A stretch of DNA of 43,590 nucleotides from CAYQZD01 sp964421875 (GTDB taxonomy: Bacteria > Electryoneota > Tariuqbacteria > Tariuqbacterales > Tariuqbacteraceae): assembly GCA_964421875.1 (NCBI GenBank), contig CAYQZD010000018.1, forward strand, positions 1 through 43,590, written 5' to 3'. Every line of letters begins with the position of its first letter. Position 1 is the first letter of the stretch. The notes under the pieces were generated by a model that did not search any database, had not been told where the DNA came from, and saw only the letters and a list, made by a program, of their open reading frames with translations. The translations under genes were made by a program, and so were the position numbers. Below, piece by piece: positions 15,475 through 24,855 of the stretch.

Positions 15475-18400
15475 CTACTTCACCATAAGCATCTTCTTCA
15501 CCTGGCTGAACTTTTCAGCCTTGAGTTGATAGAAATAGACGCCGCTGGACAGCGCGGAGGCGTTGAAGGTTATGGAATGGTTACCCGCTTCCATCCAGCC
15601 TTCAGCCAGTGAAGCGACTTGGCGGCCGCCGATGTTGAATATCTTGAGCTCCACATTCCCCGATTCCGGCAGTCCGAAGGCGATGGTGGTCACGGGGTTG
15701 AAGGGATTGGGTGAGTTCTGCTTAAGGTAGTACTCATCCGGCGCCAGCGTCATCGCGGCTTCGGCGTCATCCCAGCCGGAAACCGCCCATCCCTGAATGG
15801 GGGAATTGGCGTCGATTCCGGTTTTGGTGAAGGGGAAGGAATCTGAACTCCAGACAGTCCCCGGATGCTCGCCGACATTGGCTACGTATTGATAGGTGCC
15901 CATAGGAGCCATACCGGGTACGGTCTGATTCAAGGTCCGCTGCATCGAGGCTCCGCCGGGGATAGTGAGACTGGTGCGCAGCAACAGCGGCCCGTAAACG
16001 TTGCCGTTGGGAAGGATGGTTTCAATCCAGCCGTCGAAGGTCACAGGATTTTGACCTACGTTGTTGATACCAACGGTGTAACCGAATGTTCCGCCGGCGG
16101 GCGGTACGGACACCGGGGGATTAGTCGGAGTGATAGTCACAGCGATACTGGGGCCGCCCGCAGGCGTGGTAATCATTATGGCGAACTCATTGGTGATGTG
16201 ATGCGCGTGCTCATCCCAGCGCGGGGTCTCCCCTTCGATACCGGCGAAGTATTCCAGCCCGTCGTTCTCCAGGTGGTTTTCGATGCCGATGGTCCCCTCC
16301 GCCTGCAAAGCGGCGGAAACATCCTTATACTGGAAGAGGATGCGGCCGTCTCCGGTAGAGGTGGGGTGGAATGCCGGATCGAACAGCATCACCTGGAAGG
16401 TTTCGAAGGCGCCGGTGGGGGCGTACTGCTCGATATGGTTGTATTCCACAATCACACAGTGGTTACGGGTGTCGGAGTATATCCAGACCCTGCCGGAATT
16501 GGCGCGCTGTGGCGACAGGTCTTCCCAATAGGGGGCTATCATCTGCGGCGGGCCGTCAGGGTCGGGGATGCCGGAATTGGAGTAATCCTCCTCGGTGACG
16601 ATGCCCGGCGCAATCCAGCCGTTAGTGGCTACGGTCAGCGAATCGTAGTTGATCCCGTAGTAGGGGAAGGTGAAGGGCAGACCATAATGCAGCACCTGGT
16701 CGTCCAGAGTGAAGTTCACCAGTGTTCCCGGCCCGCCGGAGTCGGCGCAGATTTCCACCCAGTCGTATTGGGGGCATTCCGGGGTGTCGAAGGGGTCGTA
16801 GGCGCTGTAGCCGTAGTTGTCGGGCCCGGTGGGAGCATAGAGCCGGTTGCCAATCATCACGTCGAACTGGAACTGGTTCAGATAACCGTGCAGTCCTTGA
16901 ACCCCGATATTCACCGGCGCAATATGCTCCTGCGGAGTGTTGGGAGCGGCGGTAACGTTGTAGGTCGCCGACCCGGTTCCGGCGGCCGCGATGTTGCCGA
17001 AATTGCCGGTGGTGCTGTTGAGCGTGAGGTAGGGGTCATTGGTGGTTATTAGACTGTTCAGGTTGACCGCGGGCGACGTCCCCTCGTTTATCAGGAACAC
17101 AATCATATCCGCGGTTTCACCCGGGTCGAGCCAGTTGTTATTATTACCGGTGGGGTCGTTAAATTCCAGATGGTCGAGCGCCATCACGGGGGCGTGGCCG
17201 GTGAGAGCGAAGCTGGATTCCCATAAGCTGTCACCCTGCGCCATCACATTGATTATGAAGATGTGCTCGTCGGGCGTCAAAGCGTCGGCGCTGACCTCGA
17301 AGCCCTCCGGCACTGTGCCGGTGGAACCGGCGGCGATGGTGCCATAGTTGGCGGTGCTGTCGGTAATGGTGAGCAGTGTATCTTCGGAAGTAATCAACAC
17401 CCGGACATTGTTGGCGGAGGCGACTCCGATGTTCTGCATACTCAGGGTGAGCTTGACTGTTTCATCGTAGTCGAGCTGGCCGTTGGTGAGCCATCCTTGG
17501 GTGTCCACCACCTGGCAGCCGCTGGCAATCACATACGGTCCTAAAGGAGGAATAACCGGCACCCGGCCTTCATAGCGATAGTAATTATACTTAGTTACGG
17601 TAACCAGCATAGTGTCGCCGGGGCTTTGTGCCGGGATGTTGATTTCCACCGGTCCTCCGGTTCCCTCAGCCGTGCCTATGATGTTCCCGCCGACGGTGAG
17701 GGCGATTACCGCGTCCTGGTTGGCGGTCACGCTGAAGGAGGGAGCGCCGCCCAGGAGCGCGCCCGCATGATTGACTGTGAGTTGCTGGGGAACCTGGTCG
17801 TACAGTGTGATGAAAGCGTCACCGTGGTGATGGAAGAGGTGGTAGGTGTGCACCTTGTTCTGGGTATTATAGGGCCAGCTTGAAGCCGCCAGATAGTGTT
17901 TACCCGAAGCGCTGGCGAATGCGGGTCTGAGATTGTCGGGTCCGGTGATATCCGGCGCGGGATAGCCCGGGTCAAAATTGGGCCACATACAATCGTGAAG
18001 GCCGAAAATATAGGTGTCATTCACAAAAGAATAGGATATATCCGAGGCGGCGATGACACCCAAAGCGCCATAAGTATGGCGGTGGAAAGCCTCGGCAAAA
18101 CACTCCTGACCGCCGTCATACTGCCCTGTGAGGCAGTTGATAGAAAGCACGAATGTCAGGTCGGAGTTGTTCAAGCCGCTGAGGTTGCCGATGCTGTAAC
18201 TGGGGTGACCCCATCCGGTGACGGAGCCGTGGTCGCGGTGCAGAGTATAGAATGCACCGCTGTTTATTGCGTTGTTGATGCCGGTGGCGTTACCGCCCCA
18301 GTTGGTCAGGTGCGAAGGGGTGGTGGGAATGTAATTTAAACCGGTGGGTCCAAAGTAATTGACCAGCATATAAGTATTCTGGTTCGTCGACCAGGAAGAC

Positions 18401-19701
18401 GGGGGACCGGTGGCTCCTGCGTACTGCCGCACCGGGTGCCTTCCCATCGCATTGGCGTGGAATCCGTAAACAATCTCACAGCAGATGATGAACCAGCGGT
18501 CGGTCTGCCATCCACCTGCAATCAGCGGCTGGTCGTAGTAATTGACGCTGGTGGGCGGGGTGCGCTCATAATTCAGGAACTTGTTAATCATCAGCGCCAG
18601 TTGGGAGCCGTTCTGGGCGCAGATGCGCGCGTGAGCCAGGTCGGGCAGGTCGTCGCCGTTGATGTCCGCTAAGATATTGTCCGATACGCAGTAGTTGTTC
18701 CACACCGGAGAAGTGATACCGTAGATGTCGCCGGAATTCTGATAGTCGGACAGCAGGAGGAAAGCCACCGGGGCTATGGTCCAGGAGTTATAGGCGTTGT
18801 TGATATAGCTCTCAATCAAGCTGGCGTTGTTGCCGCCGATTTCGGTCAAGGTGGTGATGCCGGTGATGATGCCCTGCTTCTTCCGCCATTGCTTGATGGT
18901 GTCAGCCCAGGCGATGAACTCCGGGTCGTCAGGGACGATGATAACGTATTCCACGTTATCCTCATCACTGTTGTTCAGCGGCATCCGGTTAAAGTTCACT
19001 TGAGGCAGGGAGGAGTAATTCATCAGGTTGGACCTTAATACCGGTTCCCAGTGGCGGCTGCGCAGCCGGTCTTCCCCGAAATAGCCCGAACCACCCTCAA
19101 ATGTAACCCGGACCCGGAGGTCGCGGTAAACCAGCAGTTCCTTGGTAACTGGGTTGTACTGGAAGGGGGTGATACCCAGGATGACAACATCCACACCCCT
19201 GAGTTCGGCTTCATCGGAGACCATCACCGGATTTTCGGGGTAATAGGCGTTGCGGGTATAGATAGTCATATCCTTTTCGTAAACCGTGGGGGAATCGTCG
19301 GTATCGAGGGGGATGGGAGGCGCGGGAAGCATATCGATGTCTCTAAAGGTGGCTACCCTCGAGTCCAGGATTTCCACCCTGGCAGTAGCTCCTTCAGGGA
19401 GGGCGATGTACCGTCCCGTACCGGGCAGGTTGGGCGCGCCGGCGTCGTTGGGGAGGATGACTCCGGGCAGGTGTATCATCTGCATCGTCTGCCCCTGGAC
19501 GACAAGTTCTTCGAGGTACATCTCCGTGATGGAGAAGACTACCTCGACTCCCCTTGACTCGGCTGAAACCAGGTTGAACCCGGCTCCACTCCAGGAATCG
19601 TCATAAACGATGCGCTCCGCCGCTGCAGGGGGCGCGAAGGCGAGCGCGAAACAGAGCCCCGCTGCAAGGGTGAGCATTAACAATTTTCTGCTGCAGTCCA
19701 T
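15475..19701 (-). CDS. Gingipain-family (C25) cysteine peptidase with T9SS C-terminal sorting domain
   Basis: 1408 aa from ATG 19701, chosen because AAGGAGA lies 6 nt upstream and a clean signal peptide follows (MDCSRKLLMLTLAAGLCFA). The longer frame to 19764 has neither. A C25 propeptide-like region (about 40-240) precedes the caspase-like peptidase domain. The catalytic pair is visible: His491 in LHRDHGSVTGWGHP and Cys523 in SINCLTGQYDG. Ig/CARDB-like repeats (about 690-960) and a jelly-roll-like region (about 1000-1200) follow. The C-terminal about 80 residues are a typical type A sorting domain (SPNPFNPVTTIAFGLPES ... GGRQVASL ... SGVYFYQLKAEKF). Expected to cross the outer membrane by T9SS and be anchored or released. 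PorU, the T9SS sortase, is also a C25 protein with such a domain, so a sortase role cannot be excluded. Followed by a strong terminator. Confidence 0.93.
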   Translation of the reverse strand: MDCSRKLLMLTLAAGLCFALAFAPPAAAERIVYDDSWSGAGFNLVSAESRGVEVVFSITEMYLEELVVQGQTMQMIHLPGVILPNDAGAPNLPGTGRYIALPEGATARVEILDSRVATFRDIDMLPAPPIPLDTDDSPTVYEKDMTIYTRNAYYPENPVMVSDEAELRGVDVVILGITPFQYNPVTKELLVYRDLRVRVTFEGGSGYFGEDRLRSRHWEPVLRSNLMNYSSLPQVNFNRMPLNNSDEDNVEYVIIVPDDPEFIAWADTIKQWRKKQGIITGITTLTEIGGNNASLIESYINNAYNSWTIAPVAFLLLSDYQNSGDIYGITSPVWNNYCVSDNILADINGDDLPDLAHARICAQNGSQLALMINKFLNYERTPPTSVNYYDQPLIAGGWQTDRWFIICCEIVYGFHANAMGRHPVRQYAGATGPPSSWSTNQNTYMLVNYFGPTGLNYIPTTPSHLTNWGGNATGINNAINSGAFYTLHRDHGSVTGWGHPSYSIGNLSGLNNSDLTFVLSINCLTGQYDGGQECFAEAFHRHTYGALGVIAASDISYSFVNDTYIFGLHDCMWPNFDPGYPAPDITGPDNLRPAFASASGKHYLAASSWPYNTQNKVHTYHLFHHHGDAFITLYDQVPQQLTVNHAGALLGGAPSFSVTANQDAVIALTVGGNIIGTAEGTGGPVEINIPAQSPGDTMLVTVTKYNYYRYEGRVPVIPPLGPYVIASGCQVVDTQGWLTNGQLDYDETVKLTLSMQNIGVASANNVRVLITSEDTLLTITDSTANYGTIAAGSTGTVPEGFEVSADALTPDEHIFIINVMAQGDSLWESSFALTGHAPVMALDHLEFNDPTGNNNNWLDPGETADMIVFLINEGTSPAVNLNSLITTNDPYLTLNSTTGNFGNIAAAGTGSATYNVTAAPNTPQEHIAPVNIGVQGLHGYLNQFQFDVMIGNRLYAPTGPDNYGYSAYDPFDTPECPQYDWVEICADSGGPGTLVNFTLDDQVLHYGLPFTFPYYGINYDSLTVATNGWIAPGIVTEEDYSNSGIPDPDGPPQMIAPYWEDLSPQRANSGRVWIYSDTRNHCVIVEYNHIEQYAPTGAFETFQVMLFDPAFHPTSTGDGRILFQYKDVSAALQAEGTIGIENHLENDGLEYFAGIEGETPRWDEHAHHITNEFAIMITTPAGGPSIAVTITPTNPPVSVPPAGGTFGYTVGINNVGQNPVTFDGWIETILPNGNVYGPLLLRTSLTIPGGASMQRTLNQTVPGMAPMGTYQYVANVGEHPGTVWSSDSFPFTKTGIDANSPIQGWAVSGWDDAEAAMTLAPDEYYLKQNSPNPFNPVTTIAFGLPESGNVELKIFNIGGRQVASLAEGWMEAGNHSITFNASALSSGVYFYQLKAEKFSQVKKMLMVK

Positions 19702-20412
19702 AGCTGTCTCCTTATGATTAAATAGCGCGAAAATAATTATGGTCAAGTGTATAGCGATATTCACATATATCGATTCAAGCTTTTTCCGCTAGAAACGGAA
19801 AAGTTACTCACAGAGACTAATATTATCAAAATTATGTATTTGTTAGATTATTCAAGTAAACTCAATTTCGGTCATTCTGGCGAAGCCAGAATCCTTCTTT
19901 TTTAGTCGCAAAGCCTATAAAAACACAGAGGGATTCTGTCTGCGCTTCGCTTGACAGAATGACTTTAGGGGGATAATGATCAAAGAACTAAATAATTACA
20001 TAATTATCAATGAAGAACGAGGATACTGGGTATATATTGATATTGCTATTATTTGAAATTAAATATAGATTGACAAAAAAGCAACAATTATTTTAGTTTA
20101 TTTTAGACAATTTAACGACTTGTGCTAGTTTAGAATAAATTGTATTTTTAGCATATTATATTGTATAATATTGATTTAGATTATAATATCAGATGGTGTC
20201 ATGTTATGAAACACAGAAAAACACTGAGTTCACAGAATTCACAGAAAAGGCGGTAAGGCTGTTTTCAGTATTTTTCTGTGGCTTCAGTGATTTCTGTGGG
20301 ATTCTGTGATTCTAAGAAATCACCATCACTATTAAATACAACAACATAAATAGTACTTTCAAATAGCACAATGCGTTCAATTTAATAATATTAAGTCAAA
20401 TTATCAATCTGT
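19702..20412. repeat. AT-rich intergenic region with dispersed repeats
   Basis: About 710 bp upstream of the C25 gene and downstream of the Nudix gene. Immediately upstream of the C25 gene is a possible minus-strand promoter (TTGACC, then TATTTA 16 nt later). An inverted repeat CTTTTTCCG (19780-19788) / CGGAAAAG (19796-19803) lies further out. At about 19873-19900 and 19932-19965 are two copies of the TTCTGGCGAAGCCAGAA / CTGTCTGCGCTTCGCTTGACAG type. At about 20207-20315 lies a block of repeated CACAGA and its complement TCTGTG that can fold back on itself. No gene is visible. Confidence 0.5.
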
Positions 20413-20871
20413 TTACCGTCTCATCACCCGCTCCACCATCCGGCGGTAGTCGTTGAGGATATTTTTATGGTCGAAGGCCAGTTCTCGCTGGTCGATTTCA
20501 TCCAGCGGGATTTCCACGATTTTACTTGCGTCCGAGCCCGCTTCAGGGATTCCTTCGCCATCGCCGTGGAACATTACCGAAATGTTGTGCTGCCGGGGAT
20601 CCCGCGCCGGGTCGGAATAGGCGCGGAACTGCTGCAGGTTTTTCACTCTGAGTCCGGTTTCTTCCAGCGCTTCCCGTAAGGCGGCGTCTTCCAGGCTTTC
20701 CCCGTATTCCACATATCCACCCGGTAAAGCCAGCCCGTAGGGAGGTTCGCCTCTCTCGATTAGTACAATCTTCCCCTTGCGCCGTATAATGATATCCACG
20801 GTGGGGATGGGATTGGTATAGACTTTGACCGTCTCCCCGCAGTGAGGGCATTTGACTTTCAGTTCAGACAA
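20413..20871 (-). CDS. Nudix hydrolase with N-terminal zinc-ribbon stub
   Basis: 152 aa. The Nudix box is complete: GGYVEYGESLEDAALREALEETGL is spread over about residues 51-74, with the REALEE metal-binding core. It hydrolyses nucleoside diphosphates linked to another moiety. The N-terminus has a single CPHCG knuckle (residues 9-13), resembling the half zinc ribbon of some NADH pyrophosphatase-like or ADP-ribose Nudix proteins. Overlaps the upstream endonuclease V gene by 13 bp, so it is translationally coupled and the last gene of the minus-strand run that begins with pgsB. The substrate is not determined. Confidence 0.88.
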   Translation of the reverse strand: MSELKVKCPHCGETVKVYTNPIPTVDIIIRRKGKIVLIERGEPPYGLALPGGYVEYGESLEDAALREALEETGLRVKNLQQFRAYSDPARDPRQHNISVMFHGDGEGIPEAGSDASKIVEIPLDEIDQRELAFDHKNILNDYRRMVERVMRR

Positions 20872-21578
20872 GATACGACGGAGTTGGTTTTTTTATTCTG
20901 AATTTTCATCGATTCCCTTGCCCGGTTGGCGGCTCGGTGCGCCTCACGGACGGGTTCGGTGATACGGTATCGGGGACAGCATTTCAGCGTGAATTCCACC
21001 GCCTGCTCTAATGAAAGCATATTCCCCGGTGACACATAGACCGGTTTGACTCCCTGCCGGGTTCTGAGCGCTGCGCCGATGACTTCTCCGTTCAATGTTA
21101 CCCGCTCCCACATCCCTTTATCATTACCCGGAGCGCGGTGCTCGCCGCAGAGCAGGTTTTTCGCCGTACCGATAGCGGGAATCCCCAGCCACAGTCCCAG
21201 GTGGCAAGCCAGCCCGAAGCCTCTGGGATGGATGGTCCCGCTGCCATCGCAGAAGATGACATCAGGCCGGATTTTTAACTTGTCAAAGGCTTTCAGCAGC
21301 GGAGGCATTTCCCGGAAAGAGAGCAGCCCCGGGATATAGGGGAAGTCCACTTCACACTCCGCTACAGCATCTTCAATCGGGGTAAAGTCGGGGTAGGAAA
21401 GTGTAACCACCGCCGCAAAAAAGGTTTTCCCATGCCATTCGGAGGAGACATCGCACCCGGCGACCTTTTTAAATTCAATCGTCCCGGGGGTGAGGTCGAG
21501 GCGGTGTCGAAGTTGAGTCTGGAGGTCACGCGCCGATTGATAATCGAGGTTCCAGGGGTGTAGGTCGGGAATGTCCAT
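20859..21578 (-). CDS. nfi: Endonuclease V (deoxyinosine 3' endonuclease)
   Basis: 239 aa from ATG 21578. A TTG at 21599 in frame is the alternative start. It cleaves DNA (or RNA) near inosine in deaminated-base repair. Family hallmarks: the first catalytic Asp in AGCDVS, the wedge/recognition motif PYIPGLLSFRE, a metal-binding Asp in IFCDGSGTIHPRGFGLA, and the downstream KNLLCG. A C-terminal extension of about 20 basic residues goes beyond the usual domain. It overlaps the Nudix gene, pairing damaged-base removal with probable nucleotide sanitation. It follows the outer-membrane barrel gene by 56 bp. Confidence 0.94.
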   Translation of the reverse strand: MDIPDLHPWNLDYQSARDLQTQLRHRLDLTPGTIEFKKVAGCDVSSEWHGKTFFAAVVTLSYPDFTPIEDAVAECEVDFPYIPGLLSFREMPPLLKAFDKLKIRPDVIFCDGSGTIHPRGFGLACHLGLWLGIPAIGTAKNLLCGEHRAPGNDKGMWERVTLNGEVIGAALRTRQGVKPVYVSPGNMLSLEQAVEFTLKCCPRYRITEPVREAHRAANRARESMKIQNKKTNSVVSCLN

Positions 21579-21634
21579 TAAAGGGTATATACTTACCAAC
21601 CAGTAAGTAACCTACCGATGTAAATCCAAGTGAA

Positions 21635-22702
21635 TTAGAAAAACTTATAAGTCAGGGAAAAAGCGAGCACATTCTGACGGAAGTTTTTAATCTCCTTCAC
21701 CAGCGGCGCCGGCGAATCGGTGTCCCGCCATTCGTGGATGTAACCCAGTTCCATCTCCAGCAGCGGAAGAATATCCCGAGTGATTGAAGCCGTTATCCGG
21801 TGCCGGAAATCAACCCTCCCGGCGTGGAAGGGGTCATCTTCTACGGTGTTATCGGTGGAGTAACAGCGGCGGCGGAGTTTGTACTGCAGACTTATGTCGG
21901 AGTCTTCTCCCCACAATTTTCGCAGACGATAGCGGGCGTCGAATTGATAGATGTCGGCTTCATAGGAGCTTTCCCCGTATTCGCTGTCCTCCTCCGGAGC
22001 GGAGCCGGGGGTGGACAACAACGAAGTGTAGCCGGCGTTGTCGGAGACTTTGAAGCCGTAGCTTAATCCCAGCGTCAGGTTCCGCCCCATTTTTTGAGTC
22101 AGCAGCCCTTCATAGAGCCAGCTTTCGCTGTCGTATTCGGTGAAGTACTTATTATAATAAATTTGTTCGTATTCAATTCTTATTGTAACATCGGTTTTTT
22201 TCAGTATGGTATAGGTGATAGCGGGCCGGACCTGATGGTTTTCGAAATCACAGCTTTCATAGCGGTCCAAATCGCGGTCGCGGTATTCCCGGAGGTAGAA
22301 TTTGGGCATATAGAAGTATTTGAAGTGAGCCTCAAGTTTTTTCCCCAGCTTTTGGTTGATGTACAGAGTGTGATTATGGTAGTTTTTGAAAGGATTGCGG
22401 TAGTAGGCGGCGAATTTAGCGAAGTAATAGAGGCGCATCCGGCTGCCGAACAGCCGGGGTCCCCGGAAATAAGTCTTAAGCCGGAATTCGTTCTTCCAAT
22501 CGTCGTAGGAGGAAAGCATAGAGGGATAGTATTCAGAACTCTGTTCGAAGCGGTCGAGGTCCCGGTCGGAGTATCGCAGTATGTTGTCGTCATAGTTGGC
22601 GGTAAACTGCAGCCGAAGGCTGTGAAATTTAAAAAAGCCTTCACCCGCTGCAGTCCCGGCGAAAATTAAAACCAAAAGGAATATGGGGATGAGTCGCTTC
22701 AT
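21635..22702 (-). CDS. Predicted outer-membrane beta-barrel protein
   Basis: 355 aa from ATG 22702, where a signal peptide begins (MKRLIPIFLLVLIFAGTAAG). The frame is open to 22744, but without signal or RBS. The mature part is a series of alternating aromatic/hydrophobic and polar strands (LQFTANYDDNILRYS, RLYYFAKFAAYYRN, IRIEYEQIYYNKYF, LTLGLSYGFKVS, LAFSLTYKFF) and ends in phenylalanine, the usual outer-membrane assembly signal. The NYDDNIL opening resembles barrels linked to exopolymer secretion systems. It lies downstream of pgsB-pgsC-pgsW and a secreted protein on the same strand. I infer a role in moving polyglutamate across the outer membrane. A structural or unrelated porin is possible. 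Confidence 0.72.
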   Translation of the reverse strand: MKRLIPIFLLVLIFAGTAAGEGFFKFHSLRLQFTANYDDNILRYSDRDLDRFEQSSEYYPSMLSSYDDWKNEFRLKTYFRGPRLFGSRMRLYYFAKFAAYYRNPFKNYHNHTLYINQKLGKKLEAHFKYFYMPKFYLREYRDRDLDRYESCDFENHQVRPAITYTILKKTDVTIRIEYEQIYYNKYFTEYDSESWLYEGLLTQKMGRNLTLGLSYGFKVSDNAGYTSLLSTPGSAPEEDSEYGESSYEADIYQFDARYRLRKLWGEDSDISLQYKLRRRCYSTDNTVEDDPFHAGRVDFRHRITASITRDILPLLEMELGYIHEWRDTDSPAPLVKEIKNFRQNVLAFSLTYKFF

Positions 22703-22749
22703 TATTGAATAAGTCCGCAAGTCTCCAGGTCGGCAAGTCCGCAAGTCTT

Positions 22750-22771
22750 AAAAAAAGAGGTAACTCTTACC
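22750..22771 (-). terminator. Weak intrinsic terminator or attenuator in the pgs operon
   Basis: Stem GGTAA/TTACC (22759-22763 with 22767-22771), loop 3 nt, followed on the minus strand by TCTTTTTTT. It lies 12 bp after the stop of the two-repeat protein and before the barrel gene, so it could lower expression of the distal genes. The short stem makes it uncertain. Confidence 0.45.
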
Positions 22772-22782
22772 GTTCCGACAGT

Positions 22783-23691
22783 TTACCGTATCTTATTGTC
22801 CAGCGCTTTGACCGGGATATAGAATTTGAGCAGAGAAGTCCAGCCGTTGTCCCGCATTCCAAAGGTGTATGTATGCTGGCCGGGGGGGACTTCAATGTAA
22901 AAGGACTCGCCTCGAGCCAACCGCTTCTCTGCGCCCTCTTCTTTATATACCGTAACGTCGGACAGGCGGGTGGAGAGGATGAAAGTGTTTTTCAGAGTTC
23001 CATCTTCGAAAACCAGCATACGGTATTTGAGTTCGCCCCGCATTGTAACATCGTATTCCAGGCGGGCGAGGACTTTTACAGTTGCGGGTCCGATTACTTC
23101 CAGCCGCAGAGAATCCTGAGAACCTACACGATAGTAATCGAATTCATTCTCCTTCACCATTATTTTCACCTGGTTGGTGAATTCCATCGGGGTCAGAGCC
23201 ACCCGCTTGGGTTCGTCCACGATGGAAGCCCCTTCCTTTAAGAGGCGGATGTAAACCACATCTTTGGATTTCTTGTCGAGGGATAATATGACTTTATGGT
23301 TTCCTTCATCGAGGTCGATTTCAAAGGATTTACTGCCGCCGATGCGACTGTTTTTCCCGCCAACCAGTTTGACTCCCTTGACCGCCACCCCGGAGCGTGT
23401 GAAGTGAGTTTTCCGGTTATCTTTTTCACAGAAAACCTTATAGTCTATTTTGCGGCCCTTTTTATGCGGGGTCATATCCAGACGGGTGAGGACTTTTATC
23501 GTCGCGGGGCCGGCTAAAGTGAACTGAAGCGGACTTTTGCGGTCGAGCCGGTAGTAGGTATAGTTTTTCCCTTTAACCTGAATTTTGACCGCTTTACCGT
23601 GAATATCAGGCTTCAGAAAGGAATACTTACCATTGCCCGGCGCAAAACCTGCGGTGAGCAGTATGATAAATATGGGGATGAATCTTCTCAT
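22783..23691 (-). CDS. Secreted protein with two tandem homologous domains, pgs-associated
   Basis: 302 aa with a signal peptide (MRRFIPIFIILLTAGFAPG). The mature protein is an internal duplication. Repeat 1 (about 35-150) contains YYRLDRKSPLQFTLAGPATIKVLTRL. Repeat 2 (about 165-290) contains YYRVGSQDSLRLEVIGPATVKVLARL, and both end in an S-F-x-I-x-(L/V)-x-x-G-x-H beta segment. All-beta and basic in the first half (many Lys), which could suit binding of the anionic polyglutamate. This is inference from location only: 57 bp after pgsW and just before the outer-membrane barrel gene. I do not recognise a named family. Confidence 0.7.
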   Translation of the reverse strand: MRRFIPIFIILLTAGFAPGNGKYSFLKPDIHGKAVKIQVKGKNYTYYRLDRKSPLQFTLAGPATIKVLTRLDMTPHKKGRKIDYKVFCEKDNRKTHFTRSGVAVKGVKLVGGKNSRIGGSKSFEIDLDEGNHKVILSLDKKSKDVVYIRLLKEGASIVDEPKRVALTPMEFTNQVKIMVKENEFDYYRVGSQDSLRLEVIGPATVKVLARLEYDVTMRGELKYRMLVFEDGTLKNTFILSTRLSDVTVYKEEGAEKRLARGESFYIEVPPGQHTYTFGMRDNGWTSLLKFYIPVKALDNKIR

Positions 23692-23748
23692 ATATGGCAG
23701 CGCTCGGTATTGAAGGCGTTGATGTCTGTTATATATAACGATTATGCT

Positions 23749-24855
23749 TTACAACAACTGGTCAGGATCGGTTCCCTTGTCGGCGAAGCGGAAAATTCTC
23801 TTATCCAGGCGGAACACTCCCGCCAGCAGCAGGGCGATGATGACCAGCGAAGCCGTGGTCACTTTTAAATTATAGCGTGTTTCCGAGAACACTTTACCCA
23901 CGCCGATGGGGGGCAGGGGATTGGGCGCCAAGGGGAGGTCGTATCTGCGCCGCAGTTCATCGATCTTCTCCAACTGAATAACCGCAGTCTCTTTCCCGAA
24001 TTTGTTAATCACACCGAGTCCCGGGTAGTTTTTAGGGACCAGGCGGTGATGGAAGCCGGGTTCGATGAGGTCGGTGTTGGCGGTGTGCCCTAAAGAAGCG
24101 ATGCCGCCGCCGATATTGACATAGGCTTTGTACCCTTTGGGGTTTCCGTAAAGCTCCATCCTGCGGGTGATTTGGGTCTGGAGGCGGTCGGTCAGGATGA
24201 GAGGAACTTCATTCCGCTTGGCCGCCGCGCTCAGTAATTGCAGCCCCTTCTGAGAAAGTCCGGTTCCGATATCATCGCCCCCGCCGATGGTAGCTGCGAT
24301 TGACTTATAGGTAAAAATTCCCTCATCCAGCAGGATTTTATCGATATCGAGCCAAGTAAAATCTTCCTGGTTTGCGCCCCAGGAGGAGGCTCCCAGGGAA
24401 GAGATTATCACTGGTTCTAAATTCAGCACCTTGCAGGCGGAAAGCAGCGCCAGGTTCAAGCCGGGGAAGGAGCCGGTCATTCCCACCGCTATCTTATCCC
24501 CGGATTGCGCATCAGCCTGTTTCAGCAGGTCCACCAATACCGCAGCGAAGTTAGGGTTGAGAACGGTGTGCTTGGCGGAGAGGATGCCTTCGGTGGTGGT
24601 TATCAGGCTGTGGGATTGTCCCACTAATATCATCGCCAGGGGGTCTCCCAGTTCCGAGGGGAACACTCCTTGAGCGGCGCGGTTCTCCTTGATGACTTTC
24701 ATCGCCTCCAGCATTTGCCGAGAGGCAGCGACCTTTTCCGCATGAAAATCGGCTTCGATTTTCACTCTGGAGGTTTCCGACCAATAGTAGAGCGCCAGGG
24801 CGATGAGCGCCAGCGCTATCATAGTCCGCCGGGATAGTATGCTGGGTCTAAACAC
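23749..24855 (-). CDS. pgsW: Poly-gamma-glutamate system protein PgsW
   Basis: 368 aa from GTG 24855, preferred because GGAGG lies 9 nt upstream. TTG 24861 is possible but too close to the RBS. An N-terminal membrane anchor (about residues 8-28) is followed by a large periplasmic-type domain with LGDPLAMILVGQSHSLITT, a VGMTGSFPGLNLALLSACK turn and a glycine-rich IAATIGGGDDIGTGL segment. A second hydrophobic segment (about 340-358) lies near the C-terminus. These are features of the 'poly-gamma-glutamate system protein' family, always found with pgsB/pgsC. Its biochemical role is not settled; it replaces the PgsA/CapA of Bacillus in these loci. Its start overlaps the pgsC stop by 8 bp. Confidence 0.88.
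   Translation of the reverse strand: MFRPSILSRRTMIALALIALALYYWSETSRVKIEADFHAEKVAASRQMLEAMKVIKENRAAQGVFPSELGDPLAMILVGQSHSLITTTEGILSAKHTVLNPNFAAVLVDLLKQADAQSGDKIAVGMTGSFPGLNLALLSACKVLNLEPVIISSLGASSWGANQEDFTWLDIDKILLDEGIFTYKSIAATIGGGDDIGTGLSQKGLQLLSAAAKRNEVPLILTDRLQTQITRRMELYGNPKGYKAYVNIGGGIASLGHTANTDLIEPGFHHRLVPKNYPGLGVINKFGKETAVIQLEKIDELRRRYDLPLAPNPLPPIGVGKVFSETRYNLKVTTASLVIIALLLAGVFRLDKRIFRFADKGTDPDQLL

Noticed and set aside
15865..17052. 395-codon open frame on the plus strand
   Set aside because: It is antisense to the C25 protease coding region. The minus-strand frame has domains, a signal peptide and an RBS.
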